Program-made: the position numbers and the translations under genes | Shown: piece after piece, positions 26,356 through 34,205 of the stretch | How the letters are laid out: each line of letters begins with the position of its first letter | Numbering within the stretch: the stretch's first letter is position 1 | NCBI GenBank assembly: GCA_024281015.1 | Contig: JAMXLL010000175.1 | Span: 1 to 38,720 of the forward strand | DNA length: 38,720 nt | Direction: 5' to 3' | Origin: Candidatus Binataceae bacterium | GTDB lineage: Bacteria > Desulfobacterota > Binatia > Binatales > Binataceae | Notes under the pieces: generated by a model | Seen by the model: the letters and a program-made list of their open reading frames with translations, nothing else | Told to the model about the DNA's origin: nothing | Databases searched by the model: none

Positions 26356-26372
26356 GGGGGAAACTTTTGCTT

Positions 26373-27545
26373 ATGAATAAGGGCATCTTACCCGCAATCC
26401 TGCTCGGTGGTGCGCTGTTTAGCACCCCGGCTTTGGCTGCCAAGAACGTGGCGAATACGTCGCAAAAGGGCAGCCTGCTCATTTATCCCAAAATCAGTGT
26501 CGATCCTGCGGATAATCAAGACACAATGATCGAGATCTCGAACGATGATAATGCTGGCTCGGTCCAGGTCGAGTGCTATTACATCAACGAGGCGAAAGAC
26601 CGGGTTGATTTCGATTTCACTCTGACATCCCATGAGACGGCCTCGTGGGACGTCGGAACCGGCGCCGGCGATCAGGTTAATCCTCCTCCGTTCCCGAGCG
26701 GCGGCACGTTCACTCCAGGAGATCCTAATCGTGGTGAGCTGATCTGTTTCGCGACCGATCCGGCTTCACAGAAGCAAATCGCATGGAATCAACTGACCGG
26801 GACGGCGACCGTGATGGATACGACAGGGACCGGTCTCCTGCCAGGCGACGGCGATGCCACCCAGCCGCTTCAGGCCTATCGATATAACGCGTTTGCGTTT
26901 GCTGCAGAATCTAGTACGGGTCTCGCAGCTAATGGCACCGTTATGGGTGTGCCGGGCCACCTCGTCCTATCGGGCGCCGGCGCTGGCACGTACGATGCCT
27001 GCCCACAGTACAACATCGCCAACTTTATGCCGGGTGAAGGTGCGACGCCCGGTGTCGGCGGTTCACGGCTCGGCAATATTTACACCATCGACAATGATCT
27101 GACGACGGTAAGCTGCAACCAGGATCTGCGGCAAGACTGGGTGCTGCACCTGACCAAGCTCCAGTTTACGGTGTGGAATTCTAAAGAGCAGTCGTATACT
27201 GGCGCCTATGCATGCGTTGACAGTACCAATCAGGTGCCGCTCAACGTAATCGATGAGGAGGAAGGTGGGGTCGTAGTGCACGATATCACCAACTTCTCGG
27301 AACCAACTCTTACTACGCCTAACGCCAGGTTCCAGGTGCAGGGGGTCGCGAGCACCCAATGCCCGGGTTCTGAGAGCGCGGGTCTGCTCGGCGTGTTGAC
27401 CTCGTCCGTAAACGTGGATGGAACAGGCACAGGGGAAGATGCGGAACTGGGCAGCACTACTCAGGGAGCAGGGTTCCAGGCTGGCTTCGTTCTATGGGAT
27501 CCGTCCGGTAGTGGTGTGACGCCGCAAGGGCCGACCACACGTTAG
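26373..27545 (+). CDS. Secreted/periplasmic protein of unknown function
   Basis: The protein has 390 residues. ATG 26373 lies 11 bases after GGGGGA and begins a classic signal peptide (MNKGILPAILLGGALFSTPALA, cleavage before AKN). The in-frame upstream start at 26316 would place 19 polar residues before it and run through the leader hairpins, so it is rejected. The mature protein starts with KGSLLIYPKISV, then DTMIEISNDDNAGSVQVECYYIN, a pattern of beta strands with paired acidic residues. It is rich in G, T, D and N, has few Lys, and has several Cys that could form disulfides (about seven in the mature part). I know of similar uncharacterised exported proteins but no function. Leader hairpins and a strong terminator make it a single-gene, probably well-expressed unit. 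A surface or envelope structural role is a guess. Confidence 0.75.
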   Translation: MNKGILPAILLGGALFSTPALAAKNVANTSQKGSLLIYPKISVDPADNQDTMIEISNDDNAGSVQVECYYINEAKDRVDFDFTLTSHETASWDVGTGAGDQVNPPPFPSGGTFTPGDPNRGELICFATDPASQKQIAWNQLTGTATVMDTTGTGLLPGDGDATQPLQAYRYNAFAFAAESSTGLAANGTVMGVPGHLVLSGAGAGTYDACPQYNIANFMPGEGATPGVGGSRLGNIYTIDNDLTTVSCNQDLRQDWVLHLTKLQFTVWNSKEQSYTGAYACVDSTNQVPLNVIDEEEGGVVVHDITNFSEPTLTTPNARFQVQGVASTQCPGSESAGLLGVLTSSVNVDGTGTGEDAELGSTTQGAGFQAGFVLWDPSGSGVTPQGPTTR

Positions 27546-27573
27546 AGAAGTTGGAAATTGGCTTAACATGAGC

Positions 27574-27591
27574 GCGGAATGCTGATTCCGC
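27574..27591 (+). other. 3'-UTR hairpin upstream of the terminator
   Basis: GCGGAAT (27574-27580) and ATTCCGC (27585-27591) pair around GCTG, seven perfect base pairs with a four-base loop. It lies between the stop codon and the main terminator and may protect the transcript from 3' exonucleases. Confidence 0.5.
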
Positions 27592-27598
27592 CTCCAGC

Positions 27599-27632
27599 CC
27601 GGCGCCGAGCATGATCGGCGCCGGTTTTTTTT
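27599..27632 (+). terminator. Strong intrinsic terminator of the secreted-protein gene
   Basis: CCGGCGCCGA (27599-27608) pairs perfectly with TCGGCGCCGG (27615-27624) around a six-base loop and is followed by eight T (27625-27632). It lies 54 bases after the stop codon at 27545 and separates this gene from the convergent minus-strand sulfotransferase. Confidence 0.93.
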
Positions 27633-27639
27633 GCGTCCA

Positions 27640-28437
27640 TCAATCTATATCTATACGATGGCCGACTTCACTTTCCTCATACGCGACGCCTTGCCCGGTC
27701 GAAAGCTCCTCCCAACGCCTGAGGGCGCTTGCGCGGCTTAGCCAATAGGGCCGAACAGAATAATCCAATACCTCAAAGAAACGCTTGTGCCGTTTGTATA
27801 TCGTGCGGGCGTCACCGTAGACGATCAGCTCCCGCCATAATCCAGGCCGCCCCTGCCAGCCATGTCTATTGGGCAAGCCCCTGAAGAATGGCAGGTTGAA
27901 TTCATCCACTGCTCCATTTACATCCAAAGCCTCAGACTCGAATGCCCGAGCCAGGTTAAGCAGCGTCTGATGCGGCCGCTGCACCAACTGCTCGTAACGA
28001 ATTTTGAGGGCCTCAGGGTCATGCCACCATTGGTAGGAAATGCTCAGCACATTCTCGGCTCCCCAGCTCGTTGCATATCGGAGGAATTCGTTCGATGTAG
28101 GCGGTTGCCCAATTAGGCTGGGCGGAATTTCGGCGTTTCCTTCGAGCCAGCGCGCCGTCAGCGGTTCATGGCGGATGAAATTCAGGATAGAGACCAGCAC
28201 ATCCAGCGGATGACGCGCGATTACGATCATCTTGAATCCATAATCGTGCAAGAAGCGCTGGAATCCCGGTTCACGATACCAATGCAGTTGCAGAATCGCG
28301 CGATCCGGAATCGCTTTGAGTTCCGCGTAGTTGTGCACAGCCAGCTGCTCAAGCTTCAGGATGTTGCCGAGCACCGATCTCACCCATGTGTTGCCGCATC
28401 TGGGTGTACTAATTACGGCGACCCTTAGGCTAGCCAT
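27640..28437 (-). CDS. Sulfotransferase domain protein
   Basis: The protein has 265 residues from ATG 28437. The frame extends 38 codons further upstream, but that would run into lptD and adds nothing domain-like. MASLRVAVISTPRCGNTWVR places the PAPS 5'-phosphosulfate loop (STPRCGNTW, 10-18) right at the N-terminus, as in cytosolic-type sulfotransferases. MIVIARHPLDVLVSILNF is the 3'-phosphate-binding segment with its R and S. IRYEQLVQRPHQTLLNLA is the (R/Y)YE.L...P......L block common in this family. Transfer of sulfate from PAPS to a glycan is likely. The gene lies 46 bp downstream of lptD on the same strand, so the two are probably co-transcribed, which points to LPS or a co-exported glycan as the target. 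No terminator was found on this strand. Confidence 0.82.
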   Translation of the reverse strand: MASLRVAVISTPRCGNTWVRSVLGNILKLEQLAVHNYAELKAIPDRAILQLHWYREPGFQRFLHDYGFKMIVIARHPLDVLVSILNFIRHEPLTARWLEGNAEIPPSLIGQPPTSNEFLRYATSWGAENVLSISYQWWHDPEALKIRYEQLVQRPHQTLLNLARAFESEALDVNGAVDEFNLPFFRGLPNRHGWQGRPGLWRELIVYGDARTIYKRHKRFFEVLDYSVRPYWLSRASALRRWEELSTGQGVAYEESEVGHRIDID

Positions 28438-28483
28438 TCGCAGTGCTGAGCGAGGCGCTAACCGTACCCTTACCTGCTCAGTA

Positions 28484-30904
28484 TCAGTAGCTGGTCGGGA
28501 GAACCCCGAGGTGTGACCGAAAGGGCATCCGCAGAAAAGGACTCTTTCCAACGGAGCCGATGCCGCCTAGCGTGACCTGGAACTGAAACTGCGTCTCGCT
28601 AGGATTGACCGTGTTGGTGATGCCCATATCGAAGGCCCAGCAATCGCACGGTGCTTTGATTCGCACGCCATATTCGGCCGTCAGCAATTGATGGGTTGCA
28701 AAGTCGTACGAAGGTGCAAACAGAACGGCCACCCGCCTGAACAACTCATAGTAAGCTCGTGCGGTCAGAAACTGATTGAACCCGGCATTGACGCCCGGCT
28801 TCGACTGAGGGCCGGGGCCAATATAAATGTATCCGACTTGGAGCGAGGAGTCGGTCGAGACTTTGCTCTTGCGCGTCCACCACGGCTGAAAGTTCAGATA
28901 GGTGCTGGCGTAGTGGATGCTCGCAACCTGCGGTGAATAAGTGAGCTGGCCTCCGATTGCCAGCGTGTTGGCCGGGAAGGCCGTCGCGACCAGGCCAAGG
29001 TCTGACAAGCGCGAGCTGCCCTGTGCGACTGCATGGTTGGTGTCGTAGGCCTGCATCACCGAGAGTCGCAAAATCTCCTCAATCGTAGAACCATTGATGA
29101 AGCTGCGCGCCATAAAGGGATGCATTGCGAAATCGCTCTCATCTTCAGCGGTGGGCTCCTGCTGACCTTCTCCCTGCGCGGTCCGGTGTTGAGCCAATTT
29201 CAGGAAGATCCTGGAAGTTATGCCGTAAGTGATCAGGCTGCGGCCCTCGACCCGGTCGGTCTCATCAAACAGGGGAAGCGAGCCTTGATCATAATTGGGC
29301 ACGTAATCGTAAGTCACAAACGGTTCAATGGTGTGCTTGAGTTTCTCGGCAGGCTCCCAATTAAGGTCGTAGACCTTCTCAAGCTCAGTGGCGATGCCGG
29401 CGCTCCCATAGATCATTTCGCGCGATTGGAATCCTCCTTCGGCGAGAGGACCCAGCGAAAGTCCATTGTTGTACTTGCGTCCGTCTTCCCCTACGGGCGT
29501 TATCTCGATTTGGTGCCCGGAGGTGTCATACATCGTTTCGCGTAAGCCCAACCTGCCGAAGCCGTATAGATAATCCCCCAAGCGCCATGGAAGAGTGACG
29601 CGCGGATTCGCATCAAGCCGCAGCCCGGATTGACCATGGCGCCGGTAGAAATTGTCACCACTAATGTCGTAATCAGTGTAAAGCAGCCCGCCGAGCAAAT
29701 CCTTACGGCCACTCATCTGGATTTCGGGCAAGGTCTGCAGGGCAAACGGCTGATATTGAATGAGATCCTGATTGTAGATTCCGCCAAATCTCAGGTAGCT
29801 GTTCTGATAGGTTTGAAGCAGCCCAAAATCTGACATTGCGTTGCGCATCAGTTGAAACTGGCTGGGATAGAAAATGCCGGCGGCAGCATTGCGCGAAAGC
29901 GTCCAGACGTTGAGCTCGCGGAGCAGCAGGGGATCGCTTAGGGTCATGCCGTCGCCATAAGCCACCAGACTATCCGTAATGTGCTGTCGCGCCATGGCAA
30001 TCAGGTCATAGCGGTCAACCGGGATGAATGGATTAGCAATCTGAGTGTCGACTATATCGTTCTGCCGGTTTTGCGAACTACGCAGGCTCTCATTGTAGAA
30101 GCCGCCGTCGAGCACGAAATAATTGTCCGGGCCGGTGACCAGCCGATACTCGCCCAAACCCCCGACCCGCTGCGAGGTTTCGGTATCGACAGCGAAGCTG
30201 GCATCAGAGCTCCGGTTGATTGCCCAAAAATAGGGCTGCAGGTATTGAAAGCCCCGCAATCCAGACTCGCCGAGCCGCGGCGTGAGAAATCCCGAATGGC
30301 GGCTCGTGTCAGCCGGAAAGATTGCATACGGTGAGTACAACACTGGATATCCGAGAACGTTGAAGTGCGCCCGACGGGCGGTCGCGCTATCTCCAACCTT
30401 CACATCCATTTGGTCGGCCGAGATACTCCAGTCAGGTGTGCCAGGCTCCGACCCGCAGGTGGTGAATAAGCCGTCCAACACTGAATAGCGCTGACCCGCA
30501 AACTTCTTTATCCGCGCGCCCTGGATGCGAAAAGTTTTGTTGAAATTGCTGATGGAGGCGTCGCTCAGGTCACCGGTCTCCTGCTGGAGATTCAGATGTC
30601 CCTCTCGCGCGTGGATTTCCGTCAAGGGATCGACCAAATGCACGCGGCCTTTGGCATGCAGTTCACGCTTGCCGCGGGCGAGATCGATTTCGTCGGCCGT
30701 GAGAATACTCGCCTGCTGGGCGACCGCGGCATCGCCGGTAACAACAAAGGTGTTGGTTTTGTAATCGTAAACGAAATTTCTTCCGGTTACTTGCAGCGGG
30801 CCTTGATGTTGGTGTTGGACAATCGACGAAATCGGCGGCGCGGCCCATACACCCGCTGACAGCACGCTAGCTCCCGCCAGGAAAAGAATTATCGGCCGCC
30901 GCAA
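28484..30904 (-). CDS. lptD: LPS-assembly outer membrane protein LptD
   Basis: The protein has 806 residues from TTG 30904, with GAGGG six bases upstream. It has a signal peptide (cleavage near VWA-APP, 21), an LptA/OstA-like beta-jellyroll (~35-140), and then the LptD barrel domain: LFTTCGSEPGTPDWSI (~147-161), YSPYAIFP, GFLTPRLGESGLRGFQYLQPYFWAIN and many alternating beta strands to the C-terminus. LptD, with the lipoprotein LptE, inserts LPS into the outer leaflet of the outer membrane. In E. coli, Cys31/173/724/725 form two disulfides; here only Cys150, Cys753 and Cys755 are seen (C-D-C-W near the end), so only one long-range disulfide is possible. The gene shares its strand with a sulfotransferase 46 bp downstream. 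Confidence 0.9.
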   Translation of the reverse strand: MRRPIILFLAGASVLSAGVWAAPPISSIVQHQHQGPLQVTGRNFVYDYKTNTFVVTGDAAVAQQASILTADEIDLARGKRELHAKGRVHLVDPLTEIHAREGHLNLQQETGDLSDASISNFNKTFRIQGARIKKFAGQRYSVLDGLFTTCGSEPGTPDWSISADQMDVKVGDSATARRAHFNVLGYPVLYSPYAIFPADTSRHSGFLTPRLGESGLRGFQYLQPYFWAINRSSDASFAVDTETSQRVGGLGEYRLVTGPDNYFVLDGGFYNESLRSSQNRQNDIVDTQIANPFIPVDRYDLIAMARQHITDSLVAYGDGMTLSDPLLLRELNVWTLSRNAAAGIFYPSQFQLMRNAMSDFGLLQTYQNSYLRFGGIYNQDLIQYQPFALQTLPEIQMSGRKDLLGGLLYTDYDISGDNFYRRHGQSGLRLDANPRVTLPWRLGDYLYGFGRLGLRETMYDTSGHQIEITPVGEDGRKYNNGLSLGPLAEGGFQSREMIYGSAGIATELEKVYDLNWEPAEKLKHTIEPFVTYDYVPNYDQGSLPLFDETDRVEGRSLITYGITSRIFLKLAQHRTAQGEGQQEPTAEDESDFAMHPFMARSFINGSTIEEILRLSVMQAYDTNHAVAQGSSRLSDLGLVATAFPANTLAIGGQLTYSPQVASIHYASTYLNFQPWWTRKSKVSTDSSLQVGYIYIGPGPQSKPGVNAGFNQFLTARAYYELFRRVAVLFAPSYDFATHQLLTAEYGVRIKAPCDCWAFDMGITNTVNPSETQFQFQVTLGGIGSVGKSPFLRMPFRSHLGVLPTSY

Positions 30905-31073
30905 TTTGGGCCCTCGATTCAGGAGAGGGAACTCACTGCCCGCTTTGTAGAAATCACCGCCAAGGCCTCCCCACGTTTTTGGAGCGGTCCAACACTACAT
31001 CATTTTAGGGATTCTCCGCTAGAACCTTCGCAGATTTCGGCGCGCATCACGTGCATGCTCTCCGGTCAGCTTG

Positions 31074-32789
31074 TTAACGTTCCCCGGCTGGGCTCACTTG
31101 CGCATCCCGGCCAAAACTACTGTGGTCGAGGTTCAATAAGAGCATGCGGCCCCGGCTCGCAATCGGGTGCGAGGCCAGGACTACTGAGCTCCGGGAAAGA
31201 GTTTCATTTGGCCGAAACCGGTCGACTTGCCGGCTCCAGGCAAGCACGTAGGGCGTATTGCGGGGCTGATTACCCGTGACAAGTTGCTTTGGCAAAGCGG
31301 GCACCCCGCGGCCGAAATAGTATGAAACCTCATAATTGGGCACACCCGCGATCATGACCTCGTGATTGCCGACGATGGTTTTTGCGTCGAGAACGAAACT
31401 CTTGAGCGTATGCTGTCTCGCGAATTCTGGCATCAGAACCCCGATCCACAGGCTGACGGCAGCGAGTTCGGCTACGGCGACGCAGAAGGCTGCGGCGCGA
31501 CCGTTTCGACTCCAGACAAGACGCAAAGCTATCGCCGAACCAACCGCGGTTACCGCTATTATCAATCCGATCCATACCGGTCGATACCGGGCCTCCGCGA
31601 GAAAGAATCTCACGTATTCGGCGTCACTTGGATGCAGTTTTCCCGAGAAGCCCGCAATAGGAGCTGCATAACTGCACGCGATAAGGCCCGCAAGCGCTAG
31701 CGTTAGTAGCGCAAACGCCGCTACGCCGCTCGCCATATCAGCTACGCGTGCCGAGAAACCGTCTACAGTGTCGTTAGCGAGCGGCGCAGCTATCACCATC
31801 GCGAAAGAAGGAAGGGCGGTCAGGATGTAATCGTCGCGCTTGGCGGCGGAGATTGTAAACAAACCCAGCGTCACGATAAGGAACCCTAACTGATATAGAA
31901 GCATTTCCCTCGACTTGCGCTCGAGTCGCAACGCGGCAAGTGTCGCCACCAGGTAAAGATTGAGCGGCAATGTCGCGCCCAGGAACCGGATAAATGTGTA
32001 GTAAAAAGGTCGCGCTGCCTCTCCCGTGCCACCTAGGTGTGCCGGCAGGAAGTGCCCGAGGTTCTCTTCGACAAATTGCACCTGCAGCAGGTTCGGGCTG
32101 CGAACAAAGGCAGGCACGTACCAGGCGCTCGCGATGACCAAAGCGACGGCGATGATTATCCAAAGCTTCGGTTTGGCCAAAATGGTAAGCGGATTTCGAC
32201 GCGTCAGGGCAAGGAACACCGCGATCGCGCCCGAACAAAGAACGAGCGCAAGCGGTCCCTTGGTCAGGATCGCGAATCCGAGCAAGCCTCCGACGACGAT
32301 AGCGAGCCAGATGGATGCTTCTCCGGTCGCCAGCGGGTAGAGTGCGCAGTAACCGAGGAAGACCAGAAACGTAAAGAGTGTATCGGTGCGGGCGAACGCT
32401 GCGCGCGAGGCGAAACCGTAGGTTCCAAGCAGGAAGAGGTAAGACAGCCAAGCCGCGGGGGTTCCGAAGTACGCACCCGCAACTTCAAGCACCACCACGG
32501 CGCTTGCGGCTGCTGCGACTAACGAAACTACACGGGCCCCCAATTCGTCAACGGTCCCGCCGCGAGCTTCGGCTACGGCGGCGCTTGCCCAGTAAAACAG
32601 CGGCGGCTTTCTGCTCAACTCACCGTGAAGGTCACGGGGGACCAGCCAGTCGTGATGATTTACGAGATCAAGTACAATCCCCGCAGGTCGTGTCTCTTCG
32701 TCGTTTTGAAAAGGCGCGGTTATTCCCTGCCCCAGAAAGACCAAGGCGAAGATCAGAGCCGGGAGTATCCGAAAAACGGGTCCGGTCAT
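31074..32789 (-). CDS. ArnT-like GT-C glycosyltransferase (GT83/PMT family)
   Basis: The protein has 571 residues from ATG 32789, 23 bp after the stop of the upstream sulfotransferase gene. GTG 32846 in frame would overlap that gene and is an alternative. The first periplasmic loop has FQNDEETRPAGI (D30-E31), the catalytic acidic motif. KPPLFYWASA, ARTDTLFTF, AILTKGPLA, ASAWYVPAFV and SAAKRDDYILTALPSF are all hallmark blocks of ArnT and relatives. ArnT moves 4-amino-arabinose from undecaprenyl phosphate to lipid A; relatives add other lipid-phosphate-linked sugars to lipid A, O-antigen or proteins. The sugar and acceptor cannot be specified. The pairing with a sulfotransferase and the nearby lptD favour LPS as acceptor. 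Confidence 0.85.
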   Translation of the reverse strand: MTGPVFRILPALIFALVFLGQGITAPFQNDEETRPAGIVLDLVNHHDWLVPRDLHGELSRKPPLFYWASAAVAEARGGTVDELGARVVSLVAAAASAVVVLEVAGAYFGTPAAWLSYLFLLGTYGFASRAAFARTDTLFTFLVFLGYCALYPLATGEASIWLAIVVGGLLGFAILTKGPLALVLCSGAIAVFLALTRRNPLTILAKPKLWIIIAVALVIASAWYVPAFVRSPNLLQVQFVEENLGHFLPAHLGGTGEAARPFYYTFIRFLGATLPLNLYLVATLAALRLERKSREMLLYQLGFLIVTLGLFTISAAKRDDYILTALPSFAMVIAAPLANDTVDGFSARVADMASGVAAFALLTLALAGLIACSYAAPIAGFSGKLHPSDAEYVRFFLAEARYRPVWIGLIIAVTAVGSAIALRLVWSRNGRAAAFCVAVAELAAVSLWIGVLMPEFARQHTLKSFVLDAKTIVGNHEVMIAGVPNYEVSYYFGRGVPALPKQLVTGNQPRNTPYVLAWSRQVDRFRPNETLSRSSVVLASHPIASRGRMLLLNLDHSSFGRDAQVSPAGER

Positions 32790-32812
32790 CTGCTCGAACA
32801 AACGCCGTTCGT

Positions 32813-33754
32813 CTAAGATCGCGATTCGCTTGAAGATGCCGGCCACGAGTGCCGCAGGTCGGGAAGGACGTGACCGACCAGCGCTTCCAGCAATTTCAGG
32901 TCGGGTTCAAAGATTGAGCGGAGCCACACTCCGGCTTGCTGATCCATTGGGGGTTTGGGCACCGCTTTAACAAAGTACCGCTGGTACACCATCTTTTTTA
33001 TGGTGTGATTACTCCCAAGACTAACCGGGACCAGGATTTGCCCGGCCCGCCGCACCCAGTTAGCCCCGGCCATGCGTCTGGCCCAGGACCATCGCGCGGC
33101 GGCGAATCCGTTCTCCGCAAGACTGGTGTCTATGTCAGGCAGCGGTGCCACATCAAGATCCAAAAAACGCAGGACATCGACGACGACTGATTTGCCATTT
33201 AGTGCCGATTTGGTCAGCTCTTCGAACATCAGGATTAACACCTGTTCGGGACCAAAGACTTCAAGGTATCGCCGCACTTGGCTGGCATATAGCCCCAACT
33301 CCACATACAGGTGCGAGACGCTCCAGCCCTTTTTGTTTTGGTGCCAGTCGCGATGCAATGCCTCACGAAACGCCAGATCCTGCAGACCTTCGCGGACATC
33401 CATCAAATAGTGAGAGTAGGCGCGCTCTACCGGATCTCGAAGAAGGATGATGATTTTCGCGTCTGGAATGGCGCGACGGATTCGATAAGGTGCTTCTGGC
33501 TCCCAGAGATACGAGGGACTGGCTTCGCCGATTGCCTTGTACGCTTGCGCGCGGTGGAAAAGCCTCAAGTACGACGACTCATCTCGGATGATGGTCCTTA
33601 GATAACGCTGCTCGCGTGAAGGAGTGAGCTGGGCGAAGTAGTGCGGTTCCTTAAGGGCTGGCAGGAATACGTCAGGATGCTGCTTGAGATAACCGTACAG
33701 CGAAGTGGTGCCACTGTTCGCGGCTCCCACAATGAAAAAATTGGGCCAGATCAT
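32813..33754 (-). CDS. Sulfotransferase, heparan-sulfate-type (Sulfotransfer_1)
   Basis: The protein has 313 residues from ATG 33754. FFIVGAANSGTTSLYGYLK (6-24) is the PAPS 5'-phosphosulfate loop, with the GTTSL form seen in NDST/heparan-type enzymes. Then come HPDVFLPALKEPHYF (the catalytic-region K-E block of that group), IIILLRDPVERAYSHYLM (3'-phosphate-binding R and S) and WHQNKKGWSVSHLYVELGLYASQVRRYLEVF, corresponding to the (S/G)xYxxQLxxWLxxF block. All known key positions appear present. It should sulfate hydroxyl or amino groups of a sugar chain. It heads a minus-strand unit with the ArnT-like gene and is divergent from the asparagine synthase. Confidence 0.88.
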   Translation of the reverse strand: MIWPNFFIVGAANSGTTSLYGYLKQHPDVFLPALKEPHYFAQLTPSREQRYLRTIIRDESSYLRLFHRAQAYKAIGEASPSYLWEPEAPYRIRRAIPDAKIIILLRDPVERAYSHYLMDVREGLQDLAFREALHRDWHQNKKGWSVSHLYVELGLYASQVRRYLEVFGPEQVLILMFEELTKSALNGKSVVVDVLRFLDLDVAPLPDIDTSLAENGFAAARWSWARRMAGANWVRRAGQILVPVSLGSNHTIKKMVYQRYFVKAVPKPPMDQQAGVWLRSIFEPDLKLLEALVGHVLPDLRHSWPASSSESRS

Positions 33755-34205
33755 TGCCTTGTCTTGATCGATTCAGCCGCCCAACTGGCGATCACAAGCG
33801 CGTCGACGGCAGAGATGTATGATTCGGCGGGCTCAATACACCGAGAGCACGAGCCAATAAAGTTGCGCAACATGCGATGCCTCTTCCGACTTGTCACTCT
33901 GTTCCACTAGGGTTTGGGCGCGATTAGGAGCGAGAGCCTTGGTGAGGAAGGTTACTAAAACGGGCCCGCACGAATGTTAGCGGTGTTCCTTTGTAATTCC
34001 TGACGCAGCGCAGCAGATATAGCACGTCGCCTGAATGCCCAGGTCTATGCGCGAAGCCCCTGCTGGCAATTTCCAGCAAGCAGCAAAGGCACCGTATCGG
34101 TTGAGGCTGGCCGTTTCAAGTGCAGGGCAGGTTCGGAATCGACCGTGCACGACGTCACAGTCGCTTACTGGTATCCAGGGCGTGCACAGAATAAAAATGA
34201 TGCCC
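33755..34205 (+). other. Divergent intergenic region between sulfotransferase and asparagine synthase
   Basis: This is about 450 bp that should hold promoters for both directions. No convincing -35/-10 pair or terminator was found. A weak inverted repeat GCTGG-caattt-CCAGC lies near 34063-34078. A frame continuous with the asparagine synthase starts at 34035, but it is rejected because the enzyme needs Cys as residue 2. Confidence 0.35.

Larger units (their letters stand above)
25828..26372 (+). other. Long intergenic leader region before the secreted protein gene
   Basis: This is about 545 bp with no supported gene. It contains a short inverted repeat GGTCA-N8-TGACC (26014-26031) that could be an operator, an AT-rich stretch near 26035-26065 that may hold a promoter, and two strong hairpins near its right end that are listed separately. 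The frame at 26087-26311 has no protein-like character. Confidence 0.4.

Noticed and set aside
28438-28551. N-terminal extension of the sulfotransferase into lptD
   Set aside because: It would overlap the end of lptD; the PAPS loop starts naturally right after ATG 28437.
31774-32451. 225-codon minus-strand frame
   Set aside because: It overlaps the ArnT-like gene in another frame on the same strand; the ArnT-like product has all family motifs.
34035-34205. N-terminal extension of asparagine synthase
   Set aside because: The catalytic cysteine must be residue 2, so the start is the ATG before Cys-Gly-Ile-Ala at 34206.
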